A stretch of 64,000 nt of DNA from Sphingomonas sp. Its GTDB lineage: Bacteria; Pseudomonadota; Alphaproteobacteria; Sphingomonadales; Sphingomonadaceae. This document shows positions 1 through 8,306 of the stretch, one piece after another. The stretch lies in NCBI GenBank assembly GCA_019635535.1, contig JAHBZH010000001.1, positions 2,446,995 through 2,510,994 on the forward strand, read 5' to 3'. Made by a program: the position numbers and the translations under genes. Positions within the stretch are counted from its first letter, which is position 1. The number at the start of each line of letters is the position of its first letter. The notes below the pieces were generated by a model. The model saw nothing but the letters and a program-made list of their open reading frames with translations. It was not told where the DNA came from and made no database searches.

Positions 1-1942
1 GCCCCCACAGGCCGAGGCGCATCGCATAGCCAAGATTGTTGACGTCGGAGGCCCCGGTGGCCGAAGCGTAGAGCACACGGGCGCGCGGCAGCAGGTTCTG
101 CAAGCGGACCCCGGCCATGCCCTGCTCCGAGCCCTTGACCTTGCCCCGGCTTCCCTCGCCGCCGAGCGCGTTCGCCAAAGCGTGCGCCTCGTCGAAGGCG
201 ACGACGCCCTCGAACCCCTCGCCCGCCCACTCGACGATCTGGCGGAGCCGCGTCGCGTCGGCACGGCCGGAGCGGAGCGTCGGATAGGTCACGAACAATA
301 TTCCCCGATCCATCTCGACCGGCGCTCCGAGCTTCCACTGGGAGAGCGGCTGAATGTCGAGCGGCAGCCCGCCCAGGGCCGACCAGTCCCGCCGCGCGTC
401 CTCGAGCAGGGTCTCGTTCTTGCTCAGCCAGATGTGCCGGCAATTGCCGCGCAGCCATTGGTCGAGGATCACGCCGGCGACCTGGCGGCCCTTGCCCGCG
501 CCGGTGCCGTCGCCGAGGAAATAGCCGCGGCGGTAGAGGGCGCCGTCCTCGTCGGCCGGCCGCAGCTCGCAGCCCTCCTCGACGGCGGCGAAGCGCCCGG
601 GAAGGTCGCGCCCGAACGCGGTGCCCGCATAGATCAGGGTCTCGAGCTGGGCTTGCGAGAGCAGGCCGTCCGCCGCCAGCCGCGCGGGCAGGATCGGGAC
701 ATGATCGGGCCGGGGCGCGGCGATCGAGCCCATCGCGATCGATTCGACGAGCGGGGTCGGATGCTCGGCGGCGCCGGGGATGATGATCCGGCTCGGCCGG
801 TAAGGCAGATAGAGCCCGACCTGCTCCGCGACCGGCGCCGGCTCGTCCAGGATCTCATAGCGAAGCGGCTCGGCCCCGTCGGACGCGCGCGTCGCGGGCG
901 CGGGACGAGGCCGCGGCGCGGCCGGAGAGCGGCGATGGAAGAGCGACGGGGCAGCCGCCAAGGCCGCCGCCGGGCGCGAGTCCGGCGAGCGGCGATCCGG
1001 CAGCTCGCCGATGCGGGGAAGAAACGCGTCCAGGGTCTCCGCCGTGCCGCGAACGACGGTCTCGCCGCGATCATCCTTGTCGTAGACGACGAGCCGGAAG
1101 GCGATGCCGGTGCCGTGCCGCGCGAAGGCGCCCCGCGCGACGAGCATGTCGAGGCGCAGGCGCGCCCGACGCTCGATCCCCGCCCGGGCCTCCCCGCCCG
1201 ACCCCGCCCCGCCGAAGCTTTCGGGCATGATCGCGACCAGCCGGCCGCCCGGCGCGAGCCGGTCGAGCGCGGCGCCGAGGTGGCGCGCCGCCGCATGGCG
1301 GTCCTCGCCGCGCCCCTCGCTGCGCGCGAAGGGCGGGTTCATGAGCACCAGGGTCGGACCGACCGCGGGAGGGAGGAGATCGTCGATCAGCTCGGCGTCG
1401 TGGCCCGAGACCGCGGCGTCCGGAAACGCCTCCGCCAGGCTCGCTCGCCGGTCGGCGTCGAGCTCGTTGAGCTGCAGCCGCGCCCCGGCCCGCGCCGCCG
1501 TCCAGGCGAGCAGCCCGTTGCCGGCCGACGGCTCGAGCGCGGTCTCGCCGCGGCGGGGACCGGCGGCAAGGCCCGCCAGAAAGGCGAGAGGCAGCGGCGT
1601 CGAGAATTGCTGGAGCGCGACCTGGGCCTCGCTCCGGTAGCTCTGGACCGGCAATCGCCCGCAGAAATTCTCCAGTGCGGCCAGGACCTCGCCGGGACCG
1701 CCGGCGAGCAAAGGACAATCGGGCTCGAGGAGGAAGAGCGTCTGGGCGAGCTCGAGCGCGTCATAAGCCCGGCGCATCGACCAGCGGCCCGACGCGTCCG
1801 ACGCTCCGGTCTCGGCTTCGAACAGACGGCGCAGGCGATCGCGCTCGACCGGCTCGCCGAGTCTGAACAGTTCCCTTATCCGATGCGCGACCGCGACGTG
1901 CGTCGGCGGGGATGGCTCTCGTTGGAGGGGAAGGCTGGCCAT
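1..1942 (-). CDS. DNA methyltransferase / DEAH helicase fusion (strawberry notch-like), 3' end cut by window edge
   Basis: A single frame stays open from the ATG at 1942 to the left edge (about 647 residues visible), so the C-terminus is missing. The N-terminal half has a SAM-binding motif (EPSAGNGLL, plus positions about 1515-1535) and the N6-adenine methylase signature NPPF (Asn about residue 202). The second half has a Walker A motif GTGAGKGR (around 480-510) and a DEAH box (Asp about residue 584), followed by an SAT-type helicase motif near the edge. Such methylase/helicase fusions are typical of alphaproteobacterial integrative and conjugative elements. A role in protecting or processing element DNA is inferred. 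It is the last visible gene of the minus-strand backbone series. Confidence 0.88.
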   Translation of the reverse strand, partial: MASLPLQREPSPPTHVAVAHRIRELFRLGEPVERDRLRRLFEAETGASDASGRWSMRRAYDALELAQTLFLLEPDCPLLAGGPGEVLAALENFCGRLPVQSYRSEAQVALQQFSTPLPLAFLAGLAAGPRRGETALEPSAGNGLLAWTAARAGARLQLNELDADRRASLAEAFPDAAVSGHDAELIDDLLPPAVGPTLVLMNPPFARSEGRGEDRHAAARHLGAALDRLAPGGRLVAIMPESFGGAGSGGEARAGIERRARLRLDMLVARGAFARHGTGIAFRLVVYDKDDRGETVVRGTAETLDAFLPRIGELPDRRSPDSRPAAALAAAPSLFHRRSPAAPRPRPAPATRASDGAEPLRYEILDEPAPVAEQVGLYLPYRPSRIIIPGAAEHPTPLVESIAMGSIAAPRPDHVPILPARLAADGLLSQAQLETLIYAGTAFGRDLPGRFAAVEEGCELRPADEDGALYRRGYFLGDGTGAGKGRQVAGVILDQWLRGNCRHIWLSKNETLLEDARRDWSALGGLPLDIQPLSQWKLGAPVEMDRGILFVTYPTLRSGRADATRLRQIVEWAGEGFEGVVAFDEAHALANALGGEGSRGKVKGSEQGMAGVRLQNLLPRARVLYASATGASDVNNLGYAMRLGLWG

Positions 1943-2290
1943 GGCGGGTCTCCGGTCCGGAGCCGCACCATCGCCGCTCCCGGTCGGCTTGCGCCCGCTT
2001 CCTCTCCTCTTCCGGCGCGTGCGCGCCCGAGGGGCGTAGAACCGCGATTCGGTTCCGCGCCAGGCCGTCGACGATAAGGAGCCTCGATCTTCAGATGACC
2101 AAAAGTCTGGAAAGCGAGGGCCGCCAGATGCCGCCGCTCGGACTCATGGTTGAGGACCAGGAGAACGTCAGCCGCTTCGTCCAACAGTGGAGACGGCGTT
2201 TAACATCACTGATGTTCGAACGGGCGACGGCTTCCCTGATCTCTGGGAAGCCGCCTTGGACCGGGAACCGCCGCCTCGCCTCCGATCTCA
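1943..2290. other. Intergenic stretch with a possible relic reading frame
   Basis: This 348-bp stretch between the methylase/helicase start and the primase stop holds no gene I can assign. On the minus strand a frame from about 2184 (TTG) reads DEAADVLLVLNHESERRHL and then a FGHL motif before becoming low-complexity and running into the next gene. Small genes with a FGHL-type motif occur at this place in related elements, so this may be a decayed or very short gene. The local base composition near 2190-2250 is less GC-rich than the flanks. No promoter is obvious. Confidence 0.35.
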
Positions 2291-3163
2291 CTAGCGCCTG
2301 AGCGCGGCGCGCAGCACGTCGTTCCAGTCCGCCCCGGCCCGCCGCGGAACATGCGTCTCGATCGCGCGCCGGTCGAAAGTCTCCCGCGCCAGCGTCTCGG
2401 CGCGGCGGCCGCCGGCATCGTGGTCGAGGAAGAGGTGCAGCTCTTCGACTTCGTCGGGAAGCTCGACCAGCCGGAACCGCTCGGTGCCGAGCGTCGCCCA
2501 GCAGGGCATTCCGAACAAGGCGGACGCCGAAAGCGCGGTCTCGATCCCCTCGGCGAGCCCGAGGCGCGGAGCGACGCCGCCCAGCCGGACCGCGCCGCGC
2601 CCGAAGCGGCCGAGCCCGCAGCGCGGCCCGGCCAGCGCGGCGAGACGCGCCTGCCGCGGATCGAGGAAGGTCCTGTGAACCGCGACGAGGCCGGCGGCGT
2701 CGCGAACCGCGGCGATCATGGCCGGCCGGAAGCGGGTGAGCGGCCGCGGCCCGTGCGGGGTCCGGGGATGGTAGCGCAGCTCGGCGGATAGGGCGTCGAG
2801 CCCGCGCGAGGCGAGGTAGCGCGCGGCCGGAGTCCCCTCGATCGGGCGGCCCCCGCCCCATAGCCGCCGCGCCGCGCCGCTCGACGCGGCCGTGCGTCGC
2901 GGTCGGTCGACTCCGTTCGGCCGGGCGCTGCCGGGGACGATCAGTCCGCCCGAATCCAGCGCGCGCAAGATGTCCCCGGCCGAGCAGCCCGCAAAGCAAT
3001 GCAACAAGAGCCGCGTCCAGCCGGGACGGACGCTGAGCGAGGGTCGGCGATCATCATGCGCCGGGCAGCGGCAGAGACCGCCCTGAGGGCTCCAACGCCC
3101 TCCCAGCCGCTCGACCAGAGCCCGCCCCTCCTGCTCGAGCTCCGGCGCTCCGCCGCTTCGCAT
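2291..3163 (-). CDS. TOPRIM-domain primase-like protein with CHC2-type zinc finger
   Basis: 290 aa. The N-terminus carries a zinc-finger pattern (Cys31, Cys33, His36 in CRCPAHDD, then His55, Cys56 and Cys60 in LLHCFAGCSAGD), typical of DnaG-like and phage/plasmid primases. The C-terminal part has the TOPRIM signatures AEGIETAL (Glu205) and FLDHDAGG (Asp247-Asp249). It probably acts in replication or priming of element DNA after transfer. The start ATG has a good ribosome site (AAAGGAG) just upstream. It lies 46 bp downstream of the lytic transglycosylase gene, in line with one backbone transcription unit. Confidence 0.85.
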   Translation of the reverse strand: MRSGGAPELEQEGRALVERLGGRWSPQGGLCRCPAHDDRRPSLSVRPGWTRLLLHCFAGCSAGDILRALDSGGLIVPGSARPNGVDRPRRTAASSGAARRLWGGGRPIEGTPAARYLASRGLDALSAELRYHPRTPHGPRPLTRFRPAMIAAVRDAAGLVAVHRTFLDPRQARLAALAGPRCGLGRFGRGAVRLGGVAPRLGLAEGIETALSASALFGMPCWATLGTERFRLVELPDEVEELHLFLDHDAGGRRAETLARETFDRRAIETHVPRRAGADWNDVLRAALRR

Positions 3164-3209
3164 CGACCGCTCCTTTCCGTCCGGTCCGCCGCGCCGCCTC
3201 CCCTCCCCG

Positions 3210-3818
3210 TCAGCGTGCGGACGCGGCGCTCAAAGGCACGAACAGGGCGTCCCGCGCCGCCGCCGGAGCCGCAGGGACGCCACCGTTCCCGGCCCCATGC
3301 ACAGCAAAGATCGCCGGAGGCGTCGGAACCTGCGCCAGCCGCCGCGCGCCAGCGCCACCCGCTACCTGGCCCAGGTAAGCGACCGTCTCCGCCGGCAGCC
3401 CGCGGCCGGTCGAGAGATGGCGGGCATAGCGGGCGGGGCCGGCATTGTAGGCGGCGAACAGCCCGGGATAGCCGAACCGGTCGTACATCGCCCGCAAATA
3501 GGCGGTTCCGGCGAGGATATTCTCGCGCGGCTCGTGCGGGTCATGGCCGAGGCCGAGCCGCGCCCGCATCTCGCGCCAGGTGCCCGGCATCAGCTGCATC
3601 AACCCCATCGCCCCCGCCCGGCTGACGATCGGCCGTCCGCCGAGCATCGTCCGGCCGCCGCTCTCGGCGCGCATTACGCGCCTGATCCAGGCCTCCGGCA
3701 CCCCGAATCGCGATGAGGCCTCGGCGATATGAGGCGACCAGCGGTCGATCGGGTCGGCCGCCGCGGGAGCCGCCCAGAGCAAAGCGAAAGCGAGCAGCGC
3801 GCCCTTCAGCCTCGCCAC
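3210..3818 (-). CDS. Lytic transglycosylase (VirB1/TrbN type)
   Basis: 202 aa from a GTG start at 3818, chosen because it is followed directly by a signal peptide (LKGALLAFALLW..AAA) and overlaps the end of the peptidase gene by 13 bp; longer starts would put about 40 arginine-rich residues before the signal. The SLT domain shows the catalytic Glu in RAESGG (Glu52), GLMQLMPGT (about 72-80) and AYNAGP (about 123-128). Such enzymes open peptidoglycan so a conjugation machine can cross the wall. The position next to a TraF-like peptidase fits a conjugation role. Confidence 0.88.
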   Translation of the reverse strand: MARLKGALLAFALLWAAPAAADPIDRWSPHIAEASSRFGVPEAWIRRVMRAESGGRTMLGGRPIVSRAGAMGLMQLMPGTWREMRARLGLGHDPHEPRENILAGTAYLRAMYDRFGYPGLFAAYNAGPARYARHLSTGRGLPAETVAYLGQVAGGAGARRLAQVPTPPAIFAVHGAGNGGVPAAPAAARDALFVPLSAASAR

Positions 3819-4387
3819 AGGAGCCTCGCCCGGCCGACCACCAGCTCGCGCCGCGTCACCCCGAAATAGCGGCCGTCGAACGCCTCCGGGACGCCCGGCG
3901 TCAGCAGGAAAAGGTCCCCCGATCCCAGATCCTCGCAGCCGGTCCACCAGGGCATCGGACGCCCGGACGGATCGTGGGCGCGGCGTAGCGTCTCCAGCCG
4001 GCCGTTGACGAAGACCGCCTCGCCGGCGGCACAGACGCGGTCCCCGGCCGCAGCGGCGACGCGCTTCACGAGCGGCACGTTCGACGGCAGATAATGGCGC
4101 GCGGCGCCGAGGCGCCGCGCTTCGTCGGGCGGCCAGGCGACGACCATCTCGCCAGGCCGCACGCTATCGGCCGGTCTCACCCGATAGAGGCCGATGGGGC
4201 TGCTCGCGCTCGCATTCCAGAGCAGCTGCGGACGAGGCGGCCACAGGAGGGTGGCGCCGACGGCGGTCAGCACGGCGGCGGCGCCGGCGGCGGCCAGCGT
4301 GCGCCACCGGCTCGCGCGCCGCACGGCGCGGTCGCGCCGCAGCTGCTCGCCCCAGCGGAACAGCGGCAGATCGCGATGCTCAGGCAT
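3806..4387 (-). CDS. traF: S26-family signal peptidase, TraF-like
   Basis: 193 aa from ATG 4387, which overlaps the stop of the upstream HTH gene (ATGCCTGA). One membrane segment lies at about residues 30-49, followed by the S26 catalytic serine in SSPIGLY (about Ser63) and the catalytic lysine in VPLVKRV (about Lys108). TraF peptidases mature or cyclise conjugative pilin in IncP-type systems. Length and layout match the family. A pilin substrate is not visible in this window, so the exact substrate is unknown. Confidence 0.87.
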   Translation of the reverse strand: MPEHRDLPLFRWGEQLRRDRAVRRASRWRTLAAAGAAAVLTAVGATLLWPPRPQLLWNASASSPIGLYRVRPADSVRPGEMVVAWPPDEARRLGAARHYLPSNVPLVKRVAAAAGDRVCAAGEAVFVNGRLETLRRAHDPSGRPMPWWTGCEDLGSGDLFLLTPGVPEAFDGRYFGVTRRELVVGRARLLWRG

Positions 4388-4607
4388 CGTCCGCGGCCGA
4401 GGTCGAGACGCCTTTCGACCAGTGGTCGAGATCGTCGATATGGTAGCGCACGTACCGGCTGTGCCGGCGAAAGCGCGGACCGCCGCCGGCGGCGCGCATG
4501 GCCTGCATCTTGCGGGCGCTGAGGCCGAGATAGAAGGCGGCCTGCTCGGTCGAGAGGAAGGGGCTTCCCCTTTTGGCACGCGCCGCCCTTTCAATTTCGT
4601 CGTTCAT
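4380..4607 (-). CDS. Small helix-turn-helix DNA-binding protein
   Basis: 75 aa from ATG 4607. The middle reads FLSTEQAAFYLGLSARKMQ, followed by RYHIDDLDHWSK near the end, the MerR/excisionase-type winged helix pattern used by many small element-borne regulators (HTH_17 type). It is translationally coupled to traF by overlap. It probably regulates the backbone genes or assists excision; the sequence alone does not decide which. Confidence 0.8.
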   Translation of the reverse strand: MNDEIERAARAKRGSPFLSTEQAAFYLGLSARKMQAMRAAGGGPRFRRHSRYVRYHIDDLDHWSKGVSTSAADDA

Positions 4608-4779
4608 CCAGCCCTCGTTGCGGCGGGCGGCGTCGCAAGGTGCGCCCCTGCCGTCACGACTGCCGGATTTGGCGCGGCGGGCAGAGGCTCGAAGACCGAT
4701 GGACGCGAAATCGAGCCCCCCGTCCGCCGCCCGGCGGCGGCACGCCGGGGTCGAGCGCGCGATCGCCGCGGCGACAGGG

Positions 4780-5745
4780 TCAGCGGGCCAAGGCCCTGCG
4801 CAGCGCTCCAGCCCGCCGGGCGACGCCGACCTTGGGATCGGCCGCAAGAGCCCGCTCATAGGCCGCGAGCGCGGCCGGCGGATCGGCGGCCGCTTCCTCG
4901 ATCTCGCCGAGCAGACGCCACGCCTCGCCGACAAGGCGCCGATCGCCGTCGGCGATCGCGCGCTTCGCGCCGCGACGAAGGTCTTCGTGCGTCAGTCCCG
5001 TCACAGCCTCGCCTTCGGCAAGCGCCTTGCGGATCACGTAGAGACTGCCCCGGACGACCTCGTCCCTGAGCCAGAGGCGCCGGTCGATGAATTCGCCGTC
5101 AATCGAATAGTCGAGCGACGGTCTGTCAGGCCGAACCATCCGGATCCGCGTCCCGCCCTCAGGAAATTCGTAGCTGGCGGCCCAACCGGATTCGGCGGTC
5201 CAGTTGGCGGTCTCCGTGCGCGCGACCAAGTCGAACACGCTCAGCACCGAGCTGTCTGGCGATCCCGGCGCATTGGCGGTCTGACAGACCGCCAGCCGGC
5301 CGTCGTCCGAGAGACCGTTGTTGAGGAGGTTGGCGCTATAGTCGCGCGAGACGATGACGCCGCCGTCGCTCCGAAACGCGCGAAAGGTGCCCGACAGCCC
5401 CGGGTCGTCGCCCGCGTCGTTGAGGACGAACGTGCCGTCATCGGCGACCTTGCCGTCCTGCGGCCGCGCCATCCTTTCGTCGAGGAGCACGGCGTCGCCG
5501 TCGATCAACAGATAGCGACCGGTGACGGCCTGGCCTTCGGCCCAGTGGCGGTCGCGCCAGAGCAAGGCAAAGCGTCCGTTCGCGGAGGTGGCGCGCCGAC
5601 CGACGAAATCGATCTCAGGCACGGAGACGATCGTCCGAGCGTCCTGCGAGAGGGGCTCCCGAAGCCGAACCCGGTCGCGACCCGGCATGCGGGCCTCGCC
5701 GCTGCCAAGCAGGCGCCGAATCCAGGATTGGAGGCCGCGCGTCAC
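4780..5745 (-). CDS. Hypothetical protein with repeated beta-rich segments and a C-terminal TPR-like part
   Basis: 321 aa from a GTG start that overlaps the stop of the XRE-like gene (GTGA). No family is recognised. Residues about 50-210 contain repeated short beta-rich phrases (RFALLWRDRHW, GRYLLIDGDAVLL, GTFVLNDAG, GGVIVSRDY) resembling a small beta-propeller. The last 60 residues (LVGEAWRLLGEIEEAAADPPAALAAYERALAADP, split here into two helices) look like a TPR pair. No signal peptide, so probably cytoplasmic. It is coupled to the regulator upstream, suggesting a shared function. Confidence 0.72.
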   Translation of the reverse strand: MTRGLQSWIRRLLGSGEARMPGRDRVRLREPLSQDARTIVSVPEIDFVGRRATSANGRFALLWRDRHWAEGQAVTGRYLLIDGDAVLLDERMARPQDGKVADDGTFVLNDAGDDPGLSGTFRAFRSDGGVIVSRDYSANLLNNGLSDDGRLAVCQTANAPGSPDSSVLSVFDLVARTETANWTAESGWAASYEFPEGGTRIRMVRPDRPSLDYSIDGEFIDRRLWLRDEVVRGSLYVIRKALAEGEAVTGLTHEDLRRGAKRAIADGDRRLVGEAWRLLGEIEEAAADPPAALAAYERALAADPKVGVARRAGALRRALAR

Positions 5746-6248
5746 TTAGGACGGCTTGAGGCCGAGACCACCTGCGCATCGATGCCGAGCCGCCTCAGCA
5801 GCGCCGCCGCCATCTCCTCCTTGGTGGCGTAACGCTGGCGGTCGGCATAATCGCTGACGAAGGCACGGATCGCGCGCTGCTCGTCCGTGTCGAGCTTTTG
5901 CAGCTTGCGCAGCAGGCGATCCTCCTCGTCGAACAGCCAGGGCCGGCTCATCCGCAGCGGCTCGCCCCGTTGCCAATGCGTGTTGCGCTCGGCGAGCCAG
6001 TCGAGACCATCCTCGTCCGGCACGGCCTCGCGCTCGACGGCGTAGCGGACGAGCTTGAACCAGCGCGGGAGGCTCTTCGGCCGTTCCGCTTCCAGCGCCT
6101 CGATCTCGCCGCCGCCGGGCATGGGGCCTTCCCAGCCCATGTCGGACGCCATCTGCTCCGACCTGCGCGCGAGTTCGTCGGCGGACCATCCGAGCCTTCG
6201 GCGCTCCGTCCGCATCCACGCCGCCGCGGCCGCAACCTCCTTGCGCAT
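5742..6248 (-). CDS. XRE-like helix-turn-helix regulator
   Basis: 168 aa. The N-terminal 60 residues (MRTERRRLGWSADELARRSE, then GGGEIEALEAERPKSLPRW) have the spacing of an XRE-type HTH. The C-terminal part (DEEDRLLRKLQKLDTDEQRAIRAF) is helical and unassigned. It overlaps the next gene by 4 bp and so is co-translated with the hypothetical protein. It likely controls part of the element backbone; targets are unknown. Confidence 0.72.
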   Translation of the reverse strand: MRKEVAAAAAWMRTERRRLGWSADELARRSEQMASDMGWEGPMPGGGEIEALEAERPKSLPRWFKLVRYAVEREAVPDEDGLDWLAERNTHWQRGEPLRMSRPWLFDEEDRLLRKLQKLDTDEQRAIRAFVSDYADRQRYATKEEMAAALLRRLGIDAQVVSASSRPK

Positions 6249-6383
6249 GAGACCTCCGGCTCCCGCTATATCCGTCGAGGCGACGAAGTCGAACGCTTCG
6301 ACCGACAGGCCGCGTCGGATGACGGAAGAGAATCTCGAAAACGGCGCGCGACCAGCCGCCGGATCATATCAACCGGACTCCAG

Positions 6384-7148
6384 TCATCCGAGGAGCCGGA
6401 GATATCCTCCCGCCGCCATCCGCCTCGCGCCGCGGACGAGCCGCTGGACCCGGGAGCGGAGGCTCGGGCTCGCCGTGCGCCAACGCGCCCCGGCCGCGGC
6501 GTCGCTGAGGAGCGCCTCGGCGATCTCGCGCTGATCGGCCCCGGCGCCCAGCGCGTCGAAGGCCCGAAGCATCAGCACCCACCTTGCCGCCCGCGGCTCG
6601 CGCGGATGAAGCATGGCTGAGAACCGGCCGCGTCGCCACAAGGCGAGCAGGCGCCGCAGGGTGAGCAGGGGTTTCTCCGCCGTGTCGAGGCCAGACAGGA
6701 GGTAGCGGAGCCGCACCGGGCCCGCCGCGAGGCTGCCGCTGAGGATGTCGAGACGAATGGCGCGCAGGCCATCGGAGATGAGCAGGCGCTCGCGCCCCTG
6801 GGTCCGGACCAGCGTGGACATGGCTTCCAGACGCGAAAGATCGAACGCGTCCGGCCCCGGCCCCGCCCCGACCGCCATCGCAGCGAGCACATGAGCGTGT
6901 ACGTCGGTCCGCCAGACCGGCCGCGCGAGCGGCGCCGGGCGATGCGGCGGCTCGAAGGCGTGGAGGCCCCACGCGGCGGCGGCTTCGCAGGCCCCGCGCG
7001 ACGCCGGCCGGCGCAGCCACCGCCCGGCGGCTTGTCGATACGCCGGATCGCGCCGAAGCCACTCCCAGGCCAGGATCGAGCGATCGGCTTCGAGCAGCGG
7101 CGCATAAGCCGCCGCGTCCCTCCAATCCGAATGGCCTTCCGGTCGCAC
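6384..7148 (-). CDS. DUF2285 domain protein of integrative elements
   Basis: 254 aa from a GTG start; an in-frame stop lies shortly upstream and no other start is available. The N-terminus (SDWRDAAAYAPLLEADRSIL and EWLRRDPAYRQAA) and the C-terminal helical part (RRLLALWRRGRF, LLSDAAAGARWR) match the DUF2285 family that sits beside luxR-type genes in rhizobial and sphingomonad elements. In some symbiosis islands such proteins act in activation of excision genes; a similar regulatory role is inferred. An overlapping frame of similar length (6364-7188) is arginine-rich and rejected. Confidence 0.82.
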   Translation of the reverse strand: MRPEGHSDWRDAAAYAPLLEADRSILAWEWLRRDPAYRQAAGRWLRRPASRGACEAAAAWGLHAFEPPHRPAPLARPVWRTDVHAHVLAAMAVGAGPGPDAFDLSRLEAMSTLVRTQGRERLLISDGLRAIRLDILSGSLAAGPVRLRYLLSGLDTAEKPLLTLRRLLALWRRGRFSAMLHPREPRAARWVLMLRAFDALGAGADQREIAEALLSDAAAGARWRTASPSLRSRVQRLVRGARRMAAGGYLRLLG

Positions 7149-7184
7149 CCGGCCAGGAAAGCAGCCCGGAAAACACTAACCTAT

Positions 7185-7309
7185 TCACCCATATGGGGGA
7201 ATTGCCTCGTCATAGCTGACCATCGCGTCCCGCAAGCCGCAGGCGACGAGCCGGACCCGGCCGACCACGTCATAGACCGCCCGCGCCCGCTCCACATGGT
7301 GGAGCGAGT
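7185..7309 (-). pseudogene. Truncated luxR 3' end
   Basis: Reading the minus strand, this piece encodes the last 40 or so residues of a LuxR-type regulator: HHVERARAVYDVV, then RLVACGLRDAMVSYDEAI, PPYG and a TGA at 7187-7185. The same ending (LVACGLRDAVVSYDEAI) is found in the intact luxR at 43,594-44,391 on the same strand, with roughly 80% base identity by eye over about 110 bp. Upstream coding sequence is lost at about 7,309, where the copy of the 23-bp repeat begins. It is a remnant, not a functional gene. Confidence 0.85.
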
Positions 7310-7325
7310 TTCTCACGCCTCGGCG
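7303..7325. repeat. Left copy of a 23-bp direct repeat bracketing the cargo
   Basis: AGCGAG, one variable base, then TTCTCACGCCTCGGCG. The right copy is at 57,287-57,309 and differs at one base. This copy begins exactly where homology to luxR ends. The 270 bp that follow (7,326-7,580) contain no gene I can support. Confidence 0.6.
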
Positions 7326-7580
7326 TCATTGAAGGCGCCGCAAGCACAGGCTCGCCCCCCGCATCGATCGGCGTGCGGCGCGAGCGCGCGGGGCGCTCCA
7401 TCGCGCCCTCATGTCCCTGCGGTGCCCACCGGAACGCTCGTTTCCGTGATCGAAGGATGGCTGTCGAGCCAGGCCCGTCACACGTCAGAGGGCATCGCGA
7501 AAGCTTTCCGCCCTCTCGCGATGGGGTCCGTATCCGACCCGCTGCACGCCGGGCTGAGTCGCCGGGCCGGCGCGACCGGC

Positions 7581-8306
7581 TCAGCCCGGCCGCCGGACCC
7601 GGCGGAGGCGCCTGCCAAGGGCGTTGAGGTCGGGCCGCCACGCGGTCCGGAACAGCAGGAAGATGCCGGTCGCGACCAGCCAGACGATGCCGAAGGCGAC
7701 GGTGACGATGAGCGGATGGTTGAAGCTGGTGCGGTGCGCATAGTCCATATTGTGGAGCATCCAGAAGAAATCCCAGAGCCGCCAGCTGTCGTTGCGCCGT
7801 TCGAGCAGGCGGCCCGTCGCGCCGGAGACGTAGAAGCTGCTCCCCGCCTCGTCGTCGAAGTCTACCCGCCAGATCGGCAGCGCATGCTCGCGCACCTCCA
7901 GGCTGAGGGCGTCGAGGGAGGCGACCGTTCGCGCCCGGCCGGTTCCTGCATAAGCCGCCTCGGCGATCCGGCGCGCCGCCCCGGCGTCGATCGCCAGGCG
8001 CCGCCCGTCCGCCGCATCAAAGAGCCAGGTCGCCCGCCCGTCCGAAGCCTCCACCACCGCACGGCCGAGCAGCGGCCTCACCTCGAGCCGCGTGATGCCT
8101 GGCGGCAGCGCCTCCCGGATCCGCGGCCAGGCGGAGGCCGATGGCGGCGCGGCCGCAGCCTCGGCCGGGGCGGGCCCGCCGGCGACCGCCTCCATGTCGA
8201 TCAGCGCCATGGCGGCGCCGCTGACCGTCCAGATCACCAGCTGGAGCCCGAGCAGCAGACCGATCCACTTGTGGAGCCGGCGAAGGAAGAGAGTGGAGAG
8301 TCTCAT
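7581..8306 (-). CDS. PepSY-associated inner membrane protein (second of a pair)
   Basis: 241 aa. A membrane segment near the N-terminus follows RRLHKWIGLLLGLQLVIWT, a periplasmic PepSY-type region fills the middle (IWRVDFDDEAGSSFYVSGATGRLLERR), then the typical FFWMLHNMDY and a last membrane helix. The family is often found with copper and iron reductase or uptake genes. The ATG overlaps the stop of the upstream paralogue (ATGA), so the two are co-translated. Role in the copper operon is inferred from position. Confidence 0.85.
   Translation of the reverse strand: MRLSTLFLRRLHKWIGLLLGLQLVIWTVSGAAMALIDMEAVAGGPAPAEAAAAPPSASAWPRIREALPPGITRLEVRPLLGRAVVEASDGRATWLFDAADGRRLAIDAGAARRIAEAAYAGTGRARTVASLDALSLEVREHALPIWRVDFDDEAGSSFYVSGATGRLLERRNDSWRLWDFFWMLHNMDYAHRTSFNHPLIVTVAFGIVWLVATGIFLLFRTAWRPDLNALGRRLRRVRRPG

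Noticed and set aside
182..2077. Long open frame on the plus strand across the methylase/helicase gene
   Set aside because: It is opposite to a gene with clear NPPF, Walker A and DEAH motifs; its product is Arg/Gly/Pro-rich without domains, as expected from antisense of GC-rich code.
6364..7188. Alternative minus-strand frame over the DUF2285 gene
   Set aside because: Arginine-rich and motif-free, while the other frame has the family pattern.
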